Shown here: positions 1-4,325 of the stretch, in pieces
Position numbering within the stretch: position 1 is the first letter of the stretch
How the letters are laid out: every line of letters begins with the position of its first letter
NCBI GenBank assembly: GCA_029262955.1
Contig: JAJCYL010000225.1
Location: 1 to 5,520 of the forward strand
DNA from: Cytophagales bacterium
GTDB lineage: Bacteria > Bacteroidota > Bacteroidia > Cytophagales > Cyclobacteriaceae
Reading direction: 5' to 3'
DNA: 5,520 bases
The notes under the pieces: model-generated
Seen by the model: the letters and a program-made list of their open reading frames with translations, nothing else
Told to the model about the DNA's origin: nothing
Databases searched by the model: none
Translations under genes and position numbers: made by a program

Positions 1-1
1 T

Positions 2-1279
2 AGTACACTTAAGCATCCTCAAATTTTTGACCCTGAAGCTAGACATATCATTCTAAGAGGTGAGGGTTTTTTCGATGTGGTAGCTGATAAAAATAAACCA
101 TTTATTGTCGAGACCGAGCAAGTCTTTATCGAAGTATTAGGCACATCATTTAATGTGAAAAGCAATTCAATTCAGGAAAGTACAGAAGTAGCTGTTAGGT
201 CAGGCGTTGTGTCCGTTTTGATAAAAACAGACGAGAATAACAATTCGGTACGGCTTACAGAAAACGAGATAGGGACATTTTCTTCCAAGGAAAATGCAGC
301 GTCAAAGGGTAGGATAAGGAACCCGGACTATTTCGCAAGGAAAATGGGTAAAAAAGAGCTAACTGGTAATCAATTGCTGGTTAATGCTCTCGATAGATTG
401 CCGCAGAATTATGCCAACGACTCACTCTTAATAAAGGGATTTTTTAGAGAAACCGTATTCAATAATGATAAGGCAGTTTTCCTAACTGAGGCAGCTGTTA
501 ATATTTATGACCGGGGATTTAGCTTTATGGAGGAGGATAATGGTTTGCCTACTGAGGAAGTGTATTTGCATGAAGTTAGAAAAAGCAATAACTATTCACC
601 CAAAGAGATTAGAACTAATCTTAACCAATTCAATTCATTAACCGGAGTTCTGAAATGGAATAGAGTTAGATATTTTGATAATGAGTTAGAGGAGCGAATT
701 GAAGCTAACAAGTACCACCTGGACAGTGTTGTTGAAGTAAACGGAAATTCAACCTATGTAATCGGTTTTGTTCAAAGTGATGAACACTCGACCTATGAGG
801 ACAGATACTTCATTGATATGAAAGGCCTGGCAATCAAAAGATATGAGAAAAGCTCCATTGCCAAAGCTGGTTTTTATCTGAAAAACCAATTTCGATTGGA
901 GGAGGACACAACTTATAGTTTCAAACTAAAGGAGGAGGTAACATTTTATGAATTCGAGGAGTTTGGTGGAAAGATGTATTTAATTAACGCTGGTGGTCAT
1001 GGTCTTGCTGACATTATCAATACGATAACAAATGAATCATGGGAACTTGGTATTGACAGAAGTCTGGCTATTGATGTGAATAGTCAACCATTTAAGAACA
1101 CCCGATGGATGGACCCGAACCTAAGTCTGGAGCTTCAAATCGGCAATTACAATGCAGATTTTTGGGCTGATTATGAGTTAAATTATACCTATTCATTAGA
1201 TCGAAAAATAGTAAACGATTTAGAGTGGGAAGTATCTTTAATGGATCAGTTCTTGAGGAATTTGGCTGTTCCTCAATAA
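2..1279 (+). CDS. FecR-domain protein with atypical C-terminal region, 5'-truncated by window edge
   Basis: The frame is open from the first complete codon at base 2 to TAA at 1277-1279 (425 residues visible), so the gene starts left of the window; a GTG at 77 lies inside the FecR domain and is not the start. Residues 18-26 (LRGEGFFDV), the following KPFIVET and residues 46-52 (LGTSFNV) are hallmark motifs of the periplasmic FecR domain. In Bacteroidota, FecR proteins are inner-membrane anti-sigma factors that relay a signal from a TonB-dependent receptor to an ECF sigma factor. The domain fades at about residue 115. From about residue 124 (LLVNALDRLPQNY, then GFFRETV and LTEAAVNIYD) the protein resembles the region after the carboxypeptidase-regulatory-like domain of Bacteroidota surface proteins, up to an FWADYE...LE...L.DQF tail. 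The usual FecR C-terminal domain is missing. Family assignment is firm for the first part and fairly good for the second; the function of the chimera is unknown. The sigma-factor gene, if any, would lie left of the window. Confidence 0.8.
   Translation, partial: STLKHPQIFDPEARHIILRGEGFFDVVADKNKPFIVETEQVFIEVLGTSFNVKSNSIQESTEVAVRSGVVSVLIKTDENNNSVRLTENEIGTFSSKENAASKGRIRNPDYFARKMGKKELTGNQLLVNALDRLPQNYANDSLLIKGFFRETVFNNDKAVFLTEAAVNIYDRGFSFMEEDNGLPTEEVYLHEVRKSNNYSPKEIRTNLNQFNSLTGVLKWNRVRYFDNELEERIEANKYHLDSVVEVNGNSTYVIGFVQSDEHSTYEDRYFIDMKGLAIKRYEKSSIAKAGFYLKNQFRLEEDTTYSFKLKEEVTFYEFEEFGGKMYLINAGGHGLADIINTITNESWELGIDRSLAIDVNSQPFKNTRWMDPNLSLELQIGNYNADFWADYELNYTYSLDRKIVNDLEWEVSLMDQFLRNLAVPQ
1253..1276 (+). 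repeat. Perfect 8-bp stem-loop at the end of the FecR-chimera gene
   Basis: TTGAGGAA (1253-1260) and TTCCTCAA (1269-1276) are perfectly complementary around an 8-nt loop and run up to the stop codon. A second direct copy, TTGAGGAAT at 1296-1304, could pair with the same downstream arm instead, giving two mutually exclusive hairpins. No T-run follows, so this does not qualify as a classical intrinsic terminator. It could stabilise the mRNA 3' end or be a chance effect of coding sequence. Confidence 0.4.
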
Positions 1280-1362
1280 TCAGAAGCCAGAAGATTTGAG
1301 GAATGGGCCTGGAATTCGTCTCATTCGTTTAACTCATTAAAAGATGATCAATAGTTGTGAGG

Positions 1363-1384
1363 TTACCCGTCATTTACCCGTCAT
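1363..1384 (+). repeat. Exact tandem repeat, 2 x 11 bp, upstream of the XRE gene
   Basis: The unit TTACCCGTCAT occurs twice head to tail (1363-1373 and 1374-1384) with no mismatch. Eleven bases is about one helical turn, so the two copies face the same side of the DNA. The repeat ends 14 bp before the predicted -33 element of the XRE gene, a usual place for a regulator. The autoregulatory XRE protein itself is the obvious candidate binder, but this is inference from position only. Confidence 0.6.
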
Positions 1385-1409
1385 TTGATGACAACCATTT
1401 GTTGGTATC
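1380..1409 (+). promoter_or_regulatory. Overlapping inverted repeats, candidate operator
   Basis: GTCAT (1380-1384) and ATGAC (1388-1392) form a perfect inverted repeat with a 3-nt spacer, sharing its left arm with the second 11-bp tandem unit. Overlapping it, GATGACAAC (1387-1395) and GTTGGTATC (1401-1409) form a 9-bp-arm palindrome with two mismatched pairs and a 5-nt spacer. The second palindrome covers the predicted -33 TTTG (1398-1401), so a bound protein would block the promoter. The arrangement suggests negative autoregulation by the adjacent HTH protein. Confidence 0.4.
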
Positions 1410-1428
1410 TTTTCCCTTTTTACAATTG
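1398..1428 (+). promoter_or_regulatory. Predicted Bacteroidota-type promoter of the XRE gene
   Basis: TTTG at 1398-1401 is followed after 19 bp by TACAATTG at 1421-1428, one mismatch from the Bacteroidota -7 consensus TAnnTTTG. Transcription would begin around 1433-1436, leaving a very short A-rich leader before the ATG at 1443. The fit is by eye and such short motifs recur by chance in AT-rich DNA. Confidence 0.45.
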
Positions 1429-1442
1429 CCAAAAAATTAACA

Positions 1443-2279
1443 ATGAAGCAGCCTGAAATAGGAAGGAAAATCTCCCACCTACGAAAAGAAAAGAACTTGT
1501 CTCAGGAAGAGTTGACAGATCGTTGTAATGTTAGTGTAAGGACTATTCAGAGAATTGAGTCAGGTGATGTAACACCGCGAAGTTCGACAATTCGCATTTT
1601 ACTGGCCGCACTTGATTACCAATATGACTACCTAAAGACATACGATCCGGTCATCAAAGAGCTTAAGAGTTATGGTTTGAGTACGTTTTTTCTAATGAAG
1701 GAGGTGCCAGCTAAAGAATTACTACGAGCACTTCAATTGTCATGGATCGCAGGTATCATTTATTTCGTTTTGGGCATAGTTGAAGGGGGACTCGAGTATT
1801 CAGTGTATGCAGGAGACAATTTAGATGATATGGATAAGGTGTTCTTTGCTTTTGTTAAACTTTGGGTGCTTGTCGCCTATTTTCTTTTTGCCAGGGGGTT
1901 TGTTGCCTTAGGTCTGATATTTAAAAATTATCTACTACGGATAAGTGCCTACATACTGATTGGGGTGATTGCTATAGTTGTTGCAACAGATATTTTCACC
2001 ATCTACAACATTTCAGAAGAGGAGTTAGTTTTATTCATATCCATTTCTGAGGGTATTACTTTCGGGGGCACGAGTATTTTGTTTGGTATTGCACTTATCA
2101 GATTGCAGAAAAGCATGGGAAAAATTTCTGGTTATGCAGGCGTTTTGGAAATGATATTGGGCGCTAGCTTTGTTACAGTCATATTCTTTTTAATCGGCTT
2201 TGCCCTTATGATTCCAGCTATCGTGTTAGAGGTAATTCTACTCTATAAAGGCTACGAATTTTTGAAACAAGAGGTTTGA
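1443..2279 (+). CDS. XRE-family HTH regulator with C-terminal membrane domain
   Basis: This is a 278-residue protein with two parts. Residues 6-60 are an HTH_3/Cro-CI (XRE) DNA-binding domain: GRKISHLRKEKNLSQEEL, then the recognition region NVSVRTIQRIESG (29-41), with the Bacteroidota-typical continuation TPRSSTIRILLAALD. A short linker (61-95) leads to hydrophobic helices at about 99-117, 134-160, 168-188, 195-219 and 233-268 (the last long enough for two), ending in a short charged tail. The ATG at 1443 gives the HTH at the very N-terminus and follows an A-rich leader (AAAAAATTAAC), as is usual in this phylum. The architecture implies a transcription factor held at the inner membrane with its HTH in the cytoplasm; signal and targets are unknown. 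It is monocistronic here and converges with the hydrolase gene 7 bp away. Repeats just upstream suggest autoregulation. Confidence 0.85.
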   Translation: MKQPEIGRKISHLRKEKNLSQEELTDRCNVSVRTIQRIESGDVTPRSSTIRILLAALDYQYDYLKTYDPVIKELKSYGLSTFFLMKEVPAKELLRALQLSWIAGIIYFVLGIVEGGLEYSVYAGDNLDDMDKVFFAFVKLWVLVAYFLFARGFVALGLIFKNYLLRISAYILIGVIAIVVATDIFTIYNISEEELVLFISISEGITFGGTSILFGIALIRLQKSMGKISGYAGVLEMILGASFVTVIFFLIGFALMIPAIVLEVILLYKGYEFLKQEV

Positions 2280-2286
2280 TGACAGT

Positions 2287-3375
2287 TTAACCAGCCTCGG
2301 ATTTGGTTATTTCGGATTTAGGAAATTTATTGATTTGAGGTTGTAATTGAGTATGCCGCTGCTTGTCAAAACTTTTGTAACGCTTAAGAAATTCCGGAAT
2401 CACGCGTGGAACAGATGAATTAATGGCATTATAAAGCACACAAATGGCAACATTTTCTTCACGATCGATGGCAATTTGACTGACATAGTCATTCACATAG
2501 CCCCCATGATAAACAATTTCCTTGTCATCATATTTTAGAACTCTCCAACCGATTCCATAATAAGCGTCGTTCACACCTTCCCATCTGTGGTAACTCTTGC
2601 GCCCGCCAATCTTAACAACGGGCCTGAAAACTGTGTCAATAACCTGAGAAGAGAGTACATCAGGTCTGGCTCCCAAAAGCAATCTTAACCAGTTGCCCAT
2701 ATCTGATATCGAAGCGTTAATTCCACCCGCAGAAATGGCATTATAATATTTGTGGTTAATTGGTCTTGAGTAATAAGCGCTCTTAGTTCTACTCCAACGA
2801 TGAGGAAGCGCCACATTGTCGTTTTCCTTAATCTCTTCATAGGAGAGTGAGGCATTTTGCATGCCAGCAGGTTCGAATATTTCACTCTTTAACCACTCAG
2901 AATAACTCTTACCGGTTTTTTTTGCGATGACCTCTTCGATCATGGCAAATGTCGCATTTTGATAAGCATAAAGCTTACCTTCCTTGCCATGTACCTTGAG
3001 TGATGAGAACTTAGGAATTATGTCTTTTAGACTCATTCCATCATCTATTAAGTTGGTGTAAGCATGTCTTCCAATACCAGTAGAGTGAGACAGAATATGC
3101 TCAACAGTTATCCTGTTGGCTTGAGCACTGTCTTTCAGGGTAAATTCAGGGATTATTTCGTTAACCCTGTCATTCCAATCAAAAAGCCCTTGTTCTATCA
3201 GTTTGGCTGCTAATATGCCGGTAAACCCCTTCGATAAACTACCAAGTCTAAAAACGGTGTTCCTATCCACCGAATCTCCGGAATTGACATTACTGACGCC
3301 AAATCCTTTGAGATAAGCAATAGATGACCCCTTGACAACCACAACAGCTGCGCCCGGGCACTGTGTCGTCTGCAT
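2287..3375 (-). CDS. Serine hydrolase, beta-lactamase class C / penicillin-binding family (5' end uncertain)
   Basis: The 362 residues from the first ATG contain the family signature: the SxxK nucleophile motif SLSK at 46-49 (S46 nucleophile, K49), the YxN motif YQN at 138-140, and HGG at 290-292 in place of KTG. Supporting blocks are LSHSTGIG (95-102) and SAGGINASISDMGNWL (215-230). These are features of the Beta-lactamase (PF00144) fold shared by AmpC-like enzymes, D-aminopeptidases and esterases; the substrate cannot be told and resistance should not be assumed. All catalytic motifs are intact. However, this ATG is internal: the preceding frame encodes FESFLESE plus a lipoprotein-like signal peptide, and the normal N-terminal helix of the family begins before the ATG. 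The 3' end converges with the XRE gene, and the thioredoxin gene lies directly upstream on the same strand. If translation really begins at this ATG, the protein would be cytoplasmic and lack part of its first helix. Confidence 0.82.
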   Translation of the reverse strand: MQTTQCPGAAVVVVKGSSIAYLKGFGVSNVNSGDSVDRNTVFRLGSLSKGFTGILAAKLIEQGLFDWNDRVNEIIPEFTLKDSAQANRITVEHILSHSTGIGRHAYTNLIDDGMSLKDIIPKFSSLKVHGKEGKLYAYQNATFAMIEEVIAKKTGKSYSEWLKSEIFEPAGMQNASLSYEEIKENDNVALPHRWSRTKSAYYSRPINHKYYNAISAGGINASISDMGNWLRLLLGARPDVLSSQVIDTVFRPVVKIGGRKSYHRWEGVNDAYYGIGWRVLKYDDKEIVYHGGYVNDYVSQIAIDREENVAICVLYNAINSSVPRVIPEFLKRYKSFDKQRHTQLQPQINKFPKSEITKSEAG

Positions 3376-3603
3376 TTCAGACTCTAAAAAGGACTCGAAA
3401 TTCTGAAAAAATCGATCTTCCTCCGTATAAATAACCGGTAGAATCGGTGTTTTTGGAGTTGCGGGAGCTTTATGCTGGCAAGAATTGGTTGCCCAGAGGA
3501 TTAAAATCCCTATTACAAGTACATTTTTGTTAGTGGTAGAGGGCTGTTTTGTGGCAAAAGTAAGGTTTTCTCGCTTCTTTGGTATAGAAATATTAAAGTC
3601 CCA
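3376..3603 (-). other. In-frame 5' extension of the hydrolase with lipoprotein signal but no canonical start codon
   Basis: Reading upstream from the ATG at 3375 in the same frame, the sequence stays open to a TAG at 3606-3604. It encodes, in order, a charged stretch, a hydrophobic stretch NKNVLVIGILILW, a lipobox-like WATNSC with the cysteine codon at 3480-3478, a linker KAPATPKTP, and FFQNFESFLESE, which matches the usual helix before PGAAV in this family. I found no ATG, GTG or TTG in this frame. An ATG at 3524-3522, preceded by an A-rich AACAAAA leader as in good Bacteroidota starts, is in another frame and stops after three codons. A single missing base just after that ATG would join it to the signal peptide, giving a cysteine near residue 16. 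So either a 1-nt frameshift, a sequence error, or a non-canonical start (for example ATT at 3591-3589, just after the thioredoxin stop) explains it. Confidence 0.65.
3555..3562 (-). promoter_or_regulatory. Possible -7 promoter element for the hydrolase
   Basis: On the minus strand 3562-3555 reads TACTTTTG, an exact TAnnTTTG match. Transcription would start roughly at 3550-3546, downstream of the thioredoxin stop, with the A-rich ATG at 3524 just beyond. No good TTTG was found 19-21 bp upstream (the nearest is TTTC at 3590-3587, 24 bp away), so this is a half-match. If real, it supports translation having originally begun near 3524. Confidence 0.3.
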
Positions 3604-4174
3604 CTAAAAAATCACGAAACTCTTCAGTGTCATATTTCGCCATCCCGTGACGCTCAGCAACAATTTTACCCTCGGGCGAAATAACAAAAGTGGTTGGAAT
3701 AACCTGACGCTCATAGACATCTGGAATTAAACTACCCCTGCGGTAAATAGGAAATGTAAAACCGTTTTTATCAGCAAAATTCCAGGTGCGGTCAGGTTCG
3801 TTGTCAACTGAAATCATTACAAATTCAATTTCCTGACCAGTTTTATCATAGAGGTTCTGGATATCAGGCATTTCAGCGATACAGGGGGCGCACCAGGTAG
3901 CCCAAAAATTGACAAATACGGTCTTGCCTTTAAAATCAGCGAAATTTAATCTCTCTCCTTCCTGGTTAGTTAATTTAAAATCATACGAAGCATCCTTTTG
4001 TTTAGAAAGAGGAATATCAACATCAGGTGCAAAAATTCCAGTCATTAATACTACACGTTGAATATTTCCTATCACCACAGTATGAGTGCCGGTTAGGTAT
4101 AATCCTAATGGTATGGCGATGATTATCGTCCATTCTATCAGTTCACGTTTTAATTTTTTCTTGCTTTCAGCCAT
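3593..4174 (-). CDS. Membrane-anchored TlpA/ResA-like thiol-disulfide oxidoreductase
   Basis: This is a 193-residue protein. Residues 1-14 are lysine-rich and cytoplasmic, 15-29 (WTIIIAIPLGLYLTG) form a membrane anchor, and a moderately hydrophobic segment runs to about 48. The thioredoxin fold spans about 62-193: NFADFKGKTVFVNFWATWCAPC (from 77, catalytic C95 and C98 in WCAPC), followed by EMPDIQNLY, VMISVD and the cis-proline loop VIPTTFV (P160), then GKIVAERHG. The insert and WATWCAPC motif mark the TlpA/ResA group, which reduces disulfides outside the inner membrane, for instance in cytochrome c maturation or in protecting secreted proteins; the partner is not evident here. The ATG at 4174 places the charged segment before the anchor and is the natural start. 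It is divergent from acnA and ends just upstream of the hydrolase frame, so the two may share a transcript. Confidence 0.88.
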   Translation of the reverse strand: MAESKKKLKRELIEWTIIIAIPLGLYLTGTHTVVIGNIQRVVLMTGIFAPDVDIPLSKQKDASYDFKLTNQEGERLNFADFKGKTVFVNFWATWCAPCIAEMPDIQNLYDKTGQEIEFVMISVDNEPDRTWNFADKNGFTFPIYRRGSLIPDVYERQVIPTTFVISPEGKIVAERHGMAKYDTEEFRDFLVGL

Positions 4175-4234
4175 AGATTCACACCCATTGTAGTTAATAC
4201 GTCTTATTTCTTAAAATAATTCCATTTACAACCT

Positions 4235-4257
4235 GTTTTTGAGAGGTTTTTTGAGAT
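4235..4257. repeat. Near-tandem T-rich repeat in the divergent gap
   Basis: GTTTTTGAGAG (4235-4245) is followed directly by GTTTTTTGAGAT (4246-4257), sharing TTTTTGAGA with a 12-bp period, and then by another T-run. The block sits between the thioredoxin start and the palindrome before acnA. Phased A/T tracts like these can bend DNA or act as an UP element; no binding protein can be named. Confidence 0.4.
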
Positions 4258-4273
4258 TTTTTATTTACTATGC

Positions 4274-4295
4274 TTAGGTCTAAATTTGGACCTAA
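4274..4295. promoter_or_regulatory. 22-bp near-perfect palindrome, candidate operator at acnA
   Basis: TTAGGTC (4274-4280) and GACCTAA (4289-4295) are perfect inverted arms. The central AAATTT (4282-4287) is itself palindromic, leaving only one mismatched pair (4281/4288) in 22 bp. It lies 30 bp before the acnA ATG and 99 bp before the thioredoxin ATG, where a dimeric regulator could control one or both. The TTAGG...CCTAA ends recall DtxR/IdeR iron boxes, but here they are separated by 12 bp rather than the 9 bp of the canonical 19-bp box, so the regulator is undetermined. Confidence 0.6.
4281..4288 (+). promoter_or_regulatory. Predicted -7 promoter element of acnA
   Basis: TAAATTTG is an exact match to the Bacteroidota -7 element TAnnTTTG and is the centre of the 22-bp palindrome, so binding at the palindrome should exclude RNA polymerase. 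The region 19-20 bp upstream is TTTT instead of TTTG, a three-of-four match to the -33 element. The predicted leader is about 30 nt. Confidence 0.4.
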
Positions 4296-4325
4296 TCCTT
4301 TGAATCAAATTATACAACCATAAAT

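Noticed and set aside
77..79. GTG as the start codon of the FecR-domain gene
   Set aside because: The frame continues upstream to the window edge and the upstream codons encode the conserved LRGEGFFD part of the FecR domain, so the GTG is an internal valine.
1253..1290. Intrinsic terminator after the FecR chimera
   Set aside because: The stem is perfect but A/T-containing and no T-tract follows it.
2280..2286. Bidirectional terminator between the convergent XRE and hydrolase genes
   Set aside because: The gap is only 7 bp and neither flank shows a GC-rich hairpin with a T-run.
2685..2885. 66-codon minus-strand reading frame within the hydrolase gene
   Set aside because: It lies entirely inside the hydrolase in another frame, has no recognisable motif, and the hydrolase frame carries the conserved catalytic residues.
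2287..3375. Annotation as an antibiotic-resistance beta-lactamase
   Set aside because: The SxxK, YxN and HGG motifs define a broad serine-hydrolase family that includes peptidases and esterases; HGG replaces the KTG motif usual in true class C beta-lactamases.
4274..4295. Direct assignment as a DtxR/IdeR box
   Set aside because: The half-sites TTAGG and CCTAA match, but their separation is 12 bp instead of 9, so a named regulator is not justified.
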